From the NCBI GenBank assembly GCA_019694165.1, contig JAIBCL010000014.1:62001-126000 (forward strand): DNA of 64,000 bases, in the 5' to 3' direction. Source of the DNA: Verrucomicrobiaceae bacterium (GTDB lineage Bacteria; Verrucomicrobiota; Verrucomicrobiia; Verrucomicrobiales; Verrucomicrobiaceae). Positions 45,366-54,969 of this stretch are shown in pieces (the stretch's first letter is position 1; the number at the start of each line of letters is the position of its first letter). The notes beneath the pieces were generated by a model, which saw only the letters and a list, made by a program, of their open reading frames with translations, was not told the origin of the DNA and made no database searches. Position numbers and translations under genes: made by a program.

Positions 45366-47534
45366 CTACTCGATGAACAGGAAGCGCTGCGTGCTCAGGG
45401 CACCGAGGACGAGATCGTCCCAGATGGTCTTGCTCGTGGCATAGGTCTCCAGCGCCTGGAGGAAGATGGTTTTCTCGGCAGGCTTCGGCTTGCGGCTGTA
45501 GAGGCTGAGGAACAGCGCATCGATCTTGTCCTCGGTCTTCTCCGCTTTCTTCAAGTTCATCGACAGCACCGACCACGGGCTGGTCAACTGGCTCACGGTG
45601 GAGCCGTTCATCATCGTCAGCGCCTGCGGCACGGATGCCTCGTCGTTTGCATTCTCGATGATCTCGCGGTCGCTCTGTCCGAACTCACGCAGGAAGTGCC
45701 CGCGCGGCGCAGGTGATGGCAGCTCGGCGGCGCGGCTCCATGTCTGATGGAGCGAGCGCTGGTAGTTCTCGTATGACTTCGCGCTCTTCGGATCCTTGAT
45801 GCCGAGAGTCTGCTCCTCGGCCTTGATGCGGGACATGGTCTTGTCGTCCATCGGCATCTCGGCGATGTCCACGCGGCTGTCGCCCATCATGTTCATCATT
45901 GCCATTTCCATCGACCCGCCGCCCGCCGCAGCGGCGAGCGCGGCCTGGATTTCCTTGTTGCCGGATTTCTTCGCCGCCTCGTAGAAGCAACGGGACACGG
46001 TCTCGCGCAGGATGCGCTGACTGTCGTTGAGCTTGCGCTGGATTTCCTTCGACTTCTCCTTGTCGTCCTTCGCGCGGGCCTCGTCGAGTTCCTTGCGCAA
46101 CTGGTCAAAGCCGCGGTTCTGCTCGCGCATGGCCTCCGCCACTTGCTTCGATGCCTCGATGAGCAGCGGTGCCTCCGTCTTCTCCAGCAGGCCCGCCAGA
46201 TTTTTCCGGTGCTCCAGGTCACGCTTCTCGCGCTCGCGCGCCATCCAGTTCGGCTGATCGGGTGCCGGGCTGACCAGCGTCACCATCGAGTCCCAAACCT
46301 GTTCGGCCGTCATGCGTCGGAACACCGGGCCTTGGAAGTAGTAGGGCGTGCCGGGCGAGACTTCCTTCGTGCTGGCGCGGGCGAAAGCCTGGGTGTTCAG
46401 CAGCATCCGCAGATAAGCCTTCATGTCGTACTTCATCGCGATCATCTGCTTCTCCAGGAACTGCATCAATTCCGGATTCGAAGCCGCGCTGCTGTCGGTC
46501 ATCTCATCGACCGGTTCATAAAGGCCCGCCCCGAAGACCTTTTTCCACAAGCGGTTGGCGACGATGGTGGTGAAGCGCGGATTCTCGGCCGATGTGAGCC
46601 ACTTGCCGAATTCCTGAATGTTGTTGGATTCCTTGGAGAGCGAGACGGGCTTGCCAAACATCACGGAAGCCTGCACCACATCATTGGGCTTGCCGTTGGC
46701 ATACTTATAGATGGCCGGCAGTTTCAGCGCGGCCTTGCCCTGTGTCACCAGCGTGTCGCGCAACGGACGGAATGCCTCGGTGAGCGCCTGACGCATCAGG
46801 TCCTTGGTTTCATTGTCCAGCGACTTGTCCTCCCGGATGATCTTTTGGGCATCGGCATCCGACTTCGAGCGGTAGCTGGTGCCGTTCATGTTGTGCGTAA
46901 AGGCGGCCATCTCGTAGAATTGCTTCTCGGTCCACTTGTCGAACGGATGGTCGTGACACTGGGCGCACTCGACGCGGGTGCCGAGAAATATGCGCACGGT
47001 GTTCGCGATGTTGTCCAGCGGCATCCCGCGGTCGCGCATGTAATAGCCTATCGCCCCAGTGTCGAAGCATGTTCCTTCGGCGGATACCAGTTCACGGGCA
47101 AACTTGTCATACGGCTTGTTCTCGCGCAGCGACTGGCGGATGAAGTTCAGGTAATTCAGCGAGGTCGTGCTGTCTCCCACTCCCTGGCTTTGCGCGCGCA
47201 GCACGTCGGCCCAAAAATTGAAAAAGTGGTGCACGTATCCGTCGCTCGCGAGCAGGTTGTCCACCAGCTTTGTGCGCTTCTGCGGAGACTGCCAGGTGAG
47301 AAACGCCTTGGTCTCATCCAGCGTCGGGATTCGGCCCACTACGGTGAGATATGCCCGGCGCAGGAACACTTCATCGCCCACCAGGGTGTTCCCCTGGATG
47401 TTTTGCTTCTTCCAGCTTTGGGCGAGCAGGGCATCAATCTGCTTTGACGCCGCCGTCGTGTCCGCACCGGCCGCACCACCGGCGAATCCAACCAGCACCG
47501 ATGCAATCGAGAGGAGGAGAAATTTTGTTTTCAT
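45366..47534 (-). CDS. DUF1549/DUF1553 exported protein
   Basis: The protein of 722 residues starts MKTKFLLLSIASVLVGFAGG, a signal peptide. The N-terminal DUF1549 part contains FLRRAYLTVVGRIPTLDETK, HFFNFWADVLRAQSQ and the cytochrome-like CAQCH (VECAQCHDHPFDKWTEKQFY). The DUF1553 part contains NPRFTTIVANRLWKKVFGAG and RRMTAEQVWDSMVTL, followed by a Lys/Glu-rich coiled segment and the C-terminal GHFLREFGQSDREIIENAND and FLSLYSRKPKPAEK. It forms a pair with the DUF1501 gene downstream. A second pair with the same architecture lies at 60950-64000. The single CxxCH may bind haem or be structural. Confidence 0.92.
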   Translation of the reverse strand: MKTKFLLLSIASVLVGFAGGAAGADTTAASKQIDALLAQSWKKQNIQGNTLVGDEVFLRRAYLTVVGRIPTLDETKAFLTWQSPQKRTKLVDNLLASDGYVHHFFNFWADVLRAQSQGVGDSTTSLNYLNFIRQSLRENKPYDKFARELVSAEGTCFDTGAIGYYMRDRGMPLDNIANTVRIFLGTRVECAQCHDHPFDKWTEKQFYEMAAFTHNMNGTSYRSKSDADAQKIIREDKSLDNETKDLMRQALTEAFRPLRDTLVTQGKAALKLPAIYKYANGKPNDVVQASVMFGKPVSLSKESNNIQEFGKWLTSAENPRFTTIVANRLWKKVFGAGLYEPVDEMTDSSAASNPELMQFLEKQMIAMKYDMKAYLRMLLNTQAFARASTKEVSPGTPYYFQGPVFRRMTAEQVWDSMVTLVSPAPDQPNWMAREREKRDLEHRKNLAGLLEKTEAPLLIEASKQVAEAMREQNRGFDQLRKELDEARAKDDKEKSKEIQRKLNDSQRILRETVSRCFYEAAKKSGNKEIQAALAAAAGGGSMEMAMMNMMGDSRVDIAEMPMDDKTMSRIKAEEQTLGIKDPKSAKSYENYQRSLHQTWSRAAELPSPAPRGHFLREFGQSDREIIENANDEASVPQALTMMNGSTVSQLTSPWSVLSMNLKKAEKTEDKIDALFLSLYSRKPKPAEKTIFLQALETYATSKTIWDDLVLGALSTQRFLFIE

Positions 47535-47829
47535 GTGCAAACCAACGCCACGCCTGTGCGCCAATTGTCGCGGCACCCCGGCAATGCCAACACCCGCACA
47601 TGGATGCTCAAATTCCGCATGGTATAAAGACTCGCCAAGCTCCGCCGCATCTGATTGGAGCGCGCGGAACAGGGTGCCCCGGCGGGTCGGGTGACCGCTT
47701 CGAGAAAATCACATGTTCGAGGTGGCGCCCGGCAGATCTCTCGCCATTGAAATCGAGCAGGTCTCTGCATTTTGTGTGTTCCATCACAGCTCAATCCGGG
47801 CACACCGCACTTTCAATCAGCACTTCGCC

Positions 47830-47973
47830 ATGACAGCCTTCTGGCACTTCCTCATCTGGGCCTGCGTCATTTGGTACTCCACGATCACGATCTACGTGGC
47901 TGTCCGCGGCGTGTCTGACATCCGTTCGATGTTGAAGCGCCTGCGCGAAGGCGCGCCTCCCGAGGAAGTTTGA
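47830..47973 (+). CDS. Small single-pass membrane protein
   Basis: The protein of 47 residues starts MTAFWHFLIWACVIWYSTIT. One transmembrane helix (about residues 4-24) is followed by a basic tail VRGVSDIRSMLKRLREG. A longer frame begins at 47713 but its first 39 residues do not look like protein. Small membrane proteins of this shape occur in the phylum; the function is unknown. It ends 10 bases before the left copy of the direct repeat. Confidence 0.6.
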   Translation: MTAFWHFLIWACVIWYSTITIYVAVRGVSDIRSMLKRLREGAPPEEV

Positions 47974-47982
47974 CGAGCCTGC

Positions 47983-48028
47983 ATTTCACCTCAGCGGCCT
48001 CCCGAGCAGTGTCGCGGTCGGCCCGGCA
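47983..48028. repeat. Left copy of a 45-nt direct repeat flanking the STAND gene
   Basis: This copy begins ATTTCACCTCAGCGG and contains GTCGCGGTC. It aligns to the copy at 53426-53470 with 40 of 45 identical positions and one single-base gap. It lies 50 bases upstream of the STAND gene ATG. It could be an insertion duplication, a recombination scar, or a shared upstream control element. Confidence 0.8.
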
Positions 48029-48077
48029 ACGGGAAAAACCGGTATCCGGGACGCGAAACAAGGGCTAGCCTCGCAGC

Positions 48078-51000
48078 ATGGTAAACGCTCCCGACCGTTT
48101 CGTGCCGCATGACCGCCAGATGCGCGTTTTCGTCAGCAGTACGTTCCGTGACATGCACGCGGAGCGGAACCACCTGGTGAAATTCATTTTCCCGCAGCTT
48201 CGCAAACTTTGCGAGTCACGTGGCGTGATGTGGGGCGAGGTCGATTTGCGCTGGGGCGTGACCGATGAAGAAGCCGCGGACGGCAAAGTGCTGCCGATCT
48301 GCCTGGAGGAAATCAAGCGCTGCCGTCCCTACTTCATCGGCATCCTCGGCGAACGTTACGGCTGGGTGCCGGAGTCGGTTTCCGTCGATCTTCTCGAACG
48401 AGAGTCGTGGCTGCAAAAGCAGCTTGCGGACAAGAAGTCCGTCACGGAATTGGAAATCGTCCACGGCGTGCTGCGCAATGCGCGGATGCATCAGCATGCG
48501 TGCTTTTACTTTCGCGATCCGAAGTTCGTGGAAAGCATGCCCAAGGACCGGAAGGCGGATTTCATGGCCGAGAGCCCGCAGCACGCCGAGCGGCTGGCGC
48601 GGCTCAAGTGCGAAATCCGCCGCGCGAGCCACCAACGGTTTTGCCGGCTGCGCGAGCCGTTCGCCAGCGCCGAGGAGCTGGGCCGCTGGGTGCTGGACGA
48701 TGTCACCGCCATCATCAACGACTGCTGGCCCGAAGGCTCGCAACCCGATCCGCTCGACCGCGAGGACGCGGCCCATCAAAACCACGCACGGAATCTTCGG
48801 ATGGGATTTGTCGGGCGTCTCGACGCGCTGAAGGAATTGAACGCATTCGGCGCGTCGGGCGGCGAGCCGCGCATCGTCTCCGGCGAGTGCGGAGCTGGAA
48901 AATCAGCCTTGCTCGCGACATGGGCACAAGAATGGCGTGCCAGCCACAAGGACGATGTCGTCATCGATCACTACGTCGGCGCCACGCCGGAGAGTTCCAA
49001 CTGGCGCGGGCTGGCAAGAAGGATTCTCGGTGAGCTGAAGCGCGCATTCTCGATGCCTGAGATTCTGCCGGAGAAGGATGAAGATTTGCGCGATGCCCTC
49101 GAGACCTGGCTGGCCAGGACCAGCGGACTCAATACCGTGGTGCTCGTACTCGACGCGCTCGATCAACTCTCTGAAGACGGCCAGGTCCCGGAAATCGGCT
49201 GGCTGCCCACCCAATTCCCCGCAAACGTCCGGCTGATCATATCCGCACAGCCTGGCAGCATGCTGGACGCCTTGCGCGACCGCCAGTGGGCCGAGCTGCC
49301 GCTTCCTCCGCTTCCGCAGCCGGAGATTGTGAGCGCGGCGATCTCCTATTTCGAATTCTTCGGCAAGCGACCTCCCTCGCAACTCCTGAGTCTGCTGGAA
49401 TCCACGCCAACGGCCGGCAACGCGCTCTATCTCCGCGCGGTCCTTGATGAACTGCGCCAGTTCGGCAGTCACGAAGATCTCACGGCGCGCGCCGCCTACT
49501 ACCTTGCGGCGTCGGATCTGCCGCAACTGTTCGAGCGCATTCTCACGAGGTGGGATGGCGACTTCGGACGCGATCCGCACTATCCGGACCTGGTGCGCCG
49601 CTCGCTGTGCTTGATCTCCTCGTCACGATCGGGGCTGCTGGAGAACGAGCTGCTGCTCCTGCTCGGCAAAGACGGCGAGCCTCTACCCCGTCGCACATGG
49701 ACGCCCCTGTTCCTGGCGATGGAACGCGCCCTGTCGTTGCACGAAGGATTGGCGGGAATCGGGCAGGAGCATTTCCGGGCCGCAATTCGCACGCGCTGGC
49801 TGCAGGACTCCAGCGCAGCGCGTGCTTTCCGCGAGGAACTTGCATCGTTCTTCAACCGGTCGGAGGATCCGGGCGATCGTGATCTCGACGTGCTGCCGTG
49901 GCTGCTCTTGAAGCTGGAGAACTGGGCCGAGGCGAGAAACCTCCTGACGAGAATCCCTGTCTTTCTGCGCCTGAGCAAGGCACGCACTGACGACCTGCTG
50001 GCCCACTGGCGGCTGCTCGGCCGGCATTTCAACCCCGCGGAGCACTACGAGGAGGCGCTGCAAAGCTGGATTGCCGCAGCGGCTCCTGGTCCGAACGAGA
50101 TTGCGGCCGCGCTCCGTTCGCTGGCCGGGTTCCATTCTTCACGTGACGAGACGAAACCTCAGGAGTCGCTGCTTCGGCGCGCCCTCGCCATCGACGAACA
50201 GCGCCTCGCGAACCACGACAAAGGCGCAGTCGCGGACGTGCTCGACGACAGCAGCTCGCTCGCGTTTCTGCTTGGGCACACGCACCGGCCCGAGGAGGCG
50301 GAGTCACTGCATCGGCGCGCGCTCAAACTCGCCGAGGACACTTTCGGCCCCGATTCAGAAAAGGCGATGAATCATGTGGAGGGTCTTGCGGCGTGGCTCT
50401 CGATGACCCGGCGATACGCGGAGGCGGAGGATTTGATTCAGCGCGCATTGGAGCGCTGCCGTCGCACCGAAGGCGAACATTCCGCCCGGGCGGTTTCCAT
50501 GCTCTCGATGCTCGGCCAGACGATGAAGGAGTCCGGCCGGCTGGCCGAAGCGGAAAAGGTCCTCCGCGAAGCCCTGGCCATCTGTGAAAGGACTCTCGAT
50601 GGATTCTCGGTTCTGCGCAGCAGTTGCATGAATCTGCTGGCCGGCCTTCTGTTTGAAACGGGAAGATTCTCGGAAGCCGAGCCGCTGATGCGCAAGACCC
50701 TGGAACTGGCGATCCACGACTTCGGAGAGCGGCACACGAGGGTTGCCACGGAACTCAACAATCTCGCCTTGCTGCTTGCCGCGAGCGACCGGGCTGCGCT
50801 CGCGCGGCCCCTGATGAAGGAATCCGCGCACATTCTCGCCGCCTTCACCCGCGCCAATGAGCACACCCACCTGAAGTTCCCCAACACGCTCGACGCCTAC
50901 GTCGGCGTTCTTTTCTCCTGCGGACTGCGGGGCGATGAGGTCGTGACCGAGATCAAGGCCATGGTGCCTGAGCTTTTTCCCGCCACCACCCATGGTGCCG

Positions 51001-53390
51001 GCGGCTTTTGCGCGCGGCATTGGATACTGCCGGCCATCGCCTGCGGCGACGCTTTTGCGCGACGCGACGAACACGAGGTCGCCAGATCTCTTTATCAGTG
51101 GGCGCTCGAAGGCTCGCGCCATTTGTTCGGAACCGATCATCCAGATTCACGCGATATCCTCCACCGGCTCGGAGGAGCCCTCTTTGGCTCGGGGAACTTT
51201 GCCGCGGCTGCAGCGCTCCTGCGCGAAATGCTGGCCGATTATCAGCAGCGCTTCGGACCCGATCATCCAGCCACGCTCGAAGTGATGCAAAACCTGGGTG
51301 GAGCGCTCATCGAGCTTGGTGAATTTTCGGAAGCCGAAAAATTGCTGCGCGCTGCCCTCGCGACGAGAGACCGCCTGGGAGAGATGGACTCGCGTGATGC
51401 GCTGACCATTCAGGGCAATCTGGCTGAACTCTGCCGCAGGAAAGGCGATCTCGAGGAAGCGGAGACGCTGTCAATCCGCGTGCTCGAACTCGCACGGCAG
51501 ATATCCCACCCAAATCTGGACTCCTTCGCTGACAACTATATCAACATGCTGGGCCGGCGTGGCATGTGCCAGGACGACATCCTCCGGCAGCTCCGGCGGC
51601 TCGTGCCCGACCTGATGGCCAGGCGCGGCCACTCCACTGCCGAAGAGAACCGCGCCTTTGAGCAGACCTACGGCCTCATTGCTGCCGCCGAGCAGCACCG
51701 GTCCACCGGCGATCTGACCGGCGCGCTACGGATTTTCAGGGAGGCGTATCAGGCGCGATTGAGAATCGCCAACGAACAACCCAGCCAGATCCACCAGTTC
51801 CATGGCGGGGCCGCTTTTGCGTTGATGCGCGTCGGTGAACTGCAGCGACAGATGGGGGACGATGGCGCGGCATCGGCTTCGTTCCGGGAAGCGCTGGAAA
51901 AGTTCGAGACAATCCTCTCCGCCAAGCCTGACGACGCTCCGTGCCTCTCAAACGTTGCCGCACTCTACGAGAGGATGGGCGATCTGGAACTGGACAAAGG
52001 GAACACCGCCAGCGCCGTGGAAAACTATCGCGCGGGCCTTGCCGCCGACGAGCGTCTCGCCGCCGTGCAGCCCGACAGTGCGCAAACTCGGCGCATGATC
52101 CTGGTCACTCGTGAGCGGCTCGGCGCCGCCCACATGTGCCGTGGTGATGAACTGGCGGGCACGGGACATGCCGAAGATGCGCTTCACAGCTATCGGCAGG
52201 GCCTCACCGAAAAACAGATGCGCAGTGAAGCAACAGATGACGAGGATGACCGGAACGATTTTCTCGCGTCGCTCAGGCGCGTGGTTGATTTTGCATCCAC
52301 AACGCCGTTCGCCGAGCAACAGCCGGGCGTGGCTTTCGATTTGGGCCGGCTGGCGATGTCGGTGCTCCATGCCGGCCATCTCGATGAAGCAGAGTGCCTG
52401 TTCCGCCGCGCTCTCGCATCGCACGAGCACCGGCACGGCGCATTCCATCCCGATGTAGGCAGGGCGCTCGACAACCTCGGCATGGCGCTCCTCAGCAAAG
52501 GCCGTGCAGCGGATGCCGAACCGCTGGTGCGCCGGGCTCTCGAAATCTTCGAGACGCGTCACTTCCACCTCCGCGGTGATTTGGCCGCCTGCCTGGACAA
52601 CCTCGCCTCCATCCTGCAAACGGAGGGGCGCTTCGACGAAGCCGAGACCGTGGCGCGGCGGGCGCTAGCGATATGGGAGGCTGCCTTGGGATCGGAGCAT
52701 CCCGATGTAGCCGTCTGCCTTGAAAATCTGGCGGCCCTGCTCAGAAAGAGCGGGCGTGCGGCGGAGGCAGTGCCGCTTCTCTCGCGCGTCTTCTCCATCC
52801 GCAAAGTGGCGTTCGGATGGCAGCATCCAAAGACGCTCCAGCCCCTTCAGACCTGCATCATGCTGCGCGAGTCACTCGGACACGACCGGGACGAAATCCG
52901 CCGGTTTCTCTGCGAATTGGCGCCCGAATTGGCTGAACTCGCGCGCCAGAGTGATCAGGCCGTCGCCGAAAGCGAAGCACTCGACCATCGAAATGACTCC
53001 CCACCGCAGATGACGCCGATGAGCCGCTCGACGGCGGCCGCTGCGCCCGCCACTCTGCCTCCGCCTCCGCCGCAGCCATCATCAACCGACGACCTGCGCG
53101 AGATGGCCGAACGCGCCTTTCACAAGTGCCAGTGGGAAGGCGCGGAGACCATGTACGGCCAGCTTGTCGAACGCGACGGCTCGCTCATTGCCGGCATCGG
53201 TCCCAAGATCGCCTCGTGCATCCTGTCAGCACACTCCAAACTCAGCGACTTCGACCGGCGGAAACTCGAACTCCTCACGCAACGTCTCGACCAGGCAGGA
53301 TGTGCCGAAATCGCGGACGACATCCGTCGGCAGATCGAGGAACGGGAGGCCATGAGTCAACCGAAGAAGCCGTGGTGGAAGGTCTGGTAG
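48078..53390 (+). CDS. DUF4062 - STAND NTPase - TPR protein
   Basis: The protein of 1,770 residues has three parts. Residues 15-110 form a DUF4062 domain (MRVFVSSTFRDMHAERNHLV, GEVDLRWGV, FIGILGERYGWVP). Residues 240-480 form a P-loop STAND NTPase: Walker A GECGAGKS at 269-276, and Walker B around Asp359 with the following DQL (VVLVLDALDQL). A winged-helix-like segment with SGLLENELLLLLG follows. From about residue 690 to 1600 there are many TPRs of the kinesin-light-chain type, with EAEPLxRRALEI and FGPDHP..T patterns. A Pro-rich linker and final repeat end in KKPWWKVW. The architecture resembles nephrocystin-3 and TEP1-like proteins. STAND NTPases act as inducible switches that oligomerise after ligand binding by their repeats. 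The N-terminal domain would be the effector or signalling part. A defence role is inferred. Confidence 0.9.
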   Translation: MVNAPDRFVPHDRQMRVFVSSTFRDMHAERNHLVKFIFPQLRKLCESRGVMWGEVDLRWGVTDEEAADGKVLPICLEEIKRCRPYFIGILGERYGWVPESVSVDLLERESWLQKQLADKKSVTELEIVHGVLRNARMHQHACFYFRDPKFVESMPKDRKADFMAESPQHAERLARLKCEIRRASHQRFCRLREPFASAEELGRWVLDDVTAIINDCWPEGSQPDPLDREDAAHQNHARNLRMGFVGRLDALKELNAFGASGGEPRIVSGECGAGKSALLATWAQEWRASHKDDVVIDHYVGATPESSNWRGLARRILGELKRAFSMPEILPEKDEDLRDALETWLARTSGLNTVVLVLDALDQLSEDGQVPEIGWLPTQFPANVRLIISAQPGSMLDALRDRQWAELPLPPLPQPEIVSAAISYFEFFGKRPPSQLLSLLESTPTAGNALYLRAVLDELRQFGSHEDLTARAAYYLAASDLPQLFERILTRWDGDFGRDPHYPDLVRRSLCLISSSRSGLLENELLLLLGKDGEPLPRRTWTPLFLAMERALSLHEGLAGIGQEHFRAAIRTRWLQDSSAARAFREELASFFNRSEDPGDRDLDVLPWLLLKLENWAEARNLLTRIPVFLRLSKARTDDLLAHWRLLGRHFNPAEHYEEALQSWIAAAAPGPNEIAAALRSLAGFHSSRDETKPQESLLRRALAIDEQRLANHDKGAVADVLDDSSSLAFLLGHTHRPEEAESLHRRALKLAEDTFGPDSEKAMNHVEGLAAWLSMTRRYAEAEDLIQRALERCRRTEGEHSARAVSMLSMLGQTMKESGRLAEAEKVLREALAICERTLDGFSVLRSSCMNLLAGLLFETGRFSEAEPLMRKTLELAIHDFGERHTRVATELNNLALLLAASDRAALARPLMKESAHILAAFTRANEHTHLKFPNTLDAYVGVLFSCGLRGDEVVTEIKAMVPELFPATTHGAGGFCARHWILPAIACGDAFARRDEHEVARSLYQWALEGSRHLFGTDHPDSRDILHRLGGALFGSGNFAAAAALLREMLADYQQRFGPDHPATLEVMQNLGGALIELGEFSEAEKLLRAALATRDRLGEMDSRDALTIQGNLAELCRRKGDLEEAETLSIRVLELARQISHPNLDSFADNYINMLGRRGMCQDDILRQLRRLVPDLMARRGHSTAEENRAFEQTYGLIAAAEQHRSTGDLTGALRIFREAYQARLRIANEQPSQIHQFHGGAAFALMRVGELQRQMGDDGAASASFREALEKFETILSAKPDDAPCLSNVAALYERMGDLELDKGNTASAVENYRAGLAADERLAAVQPDSAQTRRMILVTRERLGAAHMCRGDELAGTGHAEDALHSYRQGLTEKQMRSEATDDEDDRNDFLASLRRVVDFASTTPFAEQQPGVAFDLGRLAMSVLHAGHLDEAECLFRRALASHEHRHGAFHPDVGRALDNLGMALLSKGRAADAEPLVRRALEIFETRHFHLRGDLAACLDNLASILQTEGRFDEAETVARRALAIWEAALGSEHPDVAVCLENLAALLRKSGRAAEAVPLLSRVFSIRKVAFGWQHPKTLQPLQTCIMLRESLGHDRDEIRRFLCELAPELAELARQSDQAVAESEALDHRNDSPPQMTPMSRSTAAAAPATLPPPPPQPSSTDDLREMAERAFHKCQWEGAETMYGQLVERDGSLIAGIGPKIASCILSAHSKLSDFDRRKLELLTQRLDQAGCAEIADDIRRQIEEREAMSQPKKPWWKVW

Positions 53391-53425
53391 CCGCTCGCCA
53401 TCGGCTCGGGCGATTGATCGTCCGT

Positions 53426-53470
53426 ATTTCACCTCAGCGGATTCCTGAGCAGCGTCGCGGTCAGCCGGCA
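53426..53470. repeat. Right copy of the 45-nt direct repeat
   Basis: This copy starts ATTTCACCTCAGCGG and aligns with 47983-48028 (40/45 identical, one gap). It begins 36 bases after the STAND gene stop and ends 20 bases before the ATG at 53491. The distance between the copies is about 5.44 kb, exactly the STAND gene and its upstream leader. Confidence 0.8.
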
Positions 53471-53490
53471 GTTGTCGGAGGCGCGGCCAG

Positions 53491-54969
53491 ATGGCCGGTT
53501 GGCCCGATGACCAGCAGGACTTCATTCTCCATTCCCGGCCGGTACAGCGCAGCCCGGATTCCGATGTGACTGCGACCTACGCCAGCCCCGCCGTGCGCCA
53601 GCGCCTCACCGAGTTCCTCGGCGGGGATACGCTGGATCATGCCACGGCGGTTTACATCACCCGCACCGACGGCTGCGGATTCGACCGGCGCGACCTGCGC
53701 CCTCCAGCCGAGTTGGACTGGTATCTCGATCGCGATCTCGACATCGCCCGCTCGCTCGCGGACTCGGCTTCGCTGCTGATGCATCTGGATCTCGAGTACG
53801 TGAACTTTGACTCACCGGCGGAGGCGTTTGTCGATCCGTGGCGGACCTTCGATCTTCAAGAACCCGCCGTGCGCGTGATCGAGACGCTGCTGCTCGAGTG
53901 GGGCATCCGGCCGCTGCACATCGTCACGGGCCAGGGGCACCACTTCGTGTGGCGCGTGGCGCGCACATCGCCGGTCGCAAAACACATGGCCTCTCTTTCA
54001 CCCGCTCCGGAGCTGGTGGATGCATGCCAGATCCGCATGCCGCCCATTCTGGCGGGCCGCATCGACCGCGACACGCACGGCGCGTTCGCCGCGCTCTCGC
54101 TCATCATGGAATTCGTCGCGCACCGCGTGAAGGAGCTGGCCGCGCCGCTCTGCGCGCTGCCGGTCGAGGTCACGGCCGTGCACGTCGGCCCGTGCGTGTC
54201 GCGGCAGCGTGAGATGATCTCCATCGACATCTCCGAGTACGGCGATCCGCTGCAGACGCGCATGATCCGCGCGCCGTTCACCAATTACCTGAAGCCGTGG
54301 GTCACCGGACTCGCGCGCTCGCTCGGAGTCGAGGGCGAGATTCCCACCTTTCCTGCGATCCCGCTGCACGAGATGGACATCCGCCAGGCGATCACGCTGC
54401 GGCAGGTCGAGGGAGAGGTGCATGATCTCGCGCGCCGCGCCTGCGTGCGCATCCCGGAGCAAAACGACGGCACGGCGCGGCTGATGGAAGCCTATCTCGC
54501 GTCACGGCTGCGGCGGTTTCACGAGTTCTACTACTCGGCGCGTCACGACGCGAAGGATCGATGGCCCGATACCTACGCACGCACGCCGCTCGATCCGCTG
54601 CCGCCGTGTGTGCATCGCGTTCTGGAGTGGCCAAACGATCTGCTGCTCAAGCCGGCGGGCATCCAGCTTGTCACCCGCACTTTGCTGGCCGCGGGCTGGC
54701 ATCCACGCCACATCGCGGGCCTCATCCGCTCGAAGTTCGAAGACGCCGGCCATCACTGGGGCGTCAGTTGGGACGACTATGAGCCGGCCACGCGCGCGGA
54801 CTTCTACACACGCCTCTTCGCCGGCCTCCATCTCACCGGCCTCGACAAGCTCGTCGATTTCAACTGCACCTCGAACCGCGAAAAAGGCTTCTGTTTCCCG
54901 CCGCCAGATGCCATGTGCAGCCTCGAACCCGCGCGGCACGCGCTTCTCTCCAAACTTCCCCATGTCTGA
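53491..54969 (+). CDS. Archaeo-eukaryotic primase (AEP)-like protein
   Basis: The protein of 492 residues is preceded by GGAGG nine bases before the ATG, a good ribosome-binding site that decides the start. Three motifs fit the AEP catalytic pattern: LMHLDLEYVN (Asp100 and Glu102, motif I DxE), HIVTGQGHHFVWRV (His150 and His151, motif II) and MISIDIS (Asp246, motif III), followed by RMIRAPFTNY. The C-terminal half has a helical region, VHRVLEWPNDLLLKPAGIQL, like a primase C-terminal helical domain, and a cysteine-containing tail. AEP enzymes make primers or fill gaps in DNA. The overall similarity to named families is weak, so this is a motif-based call. It overlaps the next gene by eight bases. 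Confidence 0.55.
   Translation: MAGWPDDQQDFILHSRPVQRSPDSDVTATYASPAVRQRLTEFLGGDTLDHATAVYITRTDGCGFDRRDLRPPAELDWYLDRDLDIARSLADSASLLMHLDLEYVNFDSPAEAFVDPWRTFDLQEPAVRVIETLLLEWGIRPLHIVTGQGHHFVWRVARTSPVAKHMASLSPAPELVDACQIRMPPILAGRIDRDTHGAFAALSLIMEFVAHRVKELAAPLCALPVEVTAVHVGPCVSRQREMISIDISEYGDPLQTRMIRAPFTNYLKPWVTGLARSLGVEGEIPTFPAIPLHEMDIRQAITLRQVEGEVHDLARRACVRIPEQNDGTARLMEAYLASRLRRFHEFYYSARHDAKDRWPDTYARTPLDPLPPCVHRVLEWPNDLLLKPAGIQLVTRTLLAAGWHPRHIAGLIRSKFEDAGHHWGVSWDDYEPATRADFYTRLFAGLHLTGLDKLVDFNCTSNREKGFCFPPPDAMCSLEPARHALLSKLPHV

Noticed and set aside
46143-47447. A 434-codon open frame on the plus strand
   Set aside because: Antisense to the DUF1549/1553 gene at 45366-47534 with no domain content.
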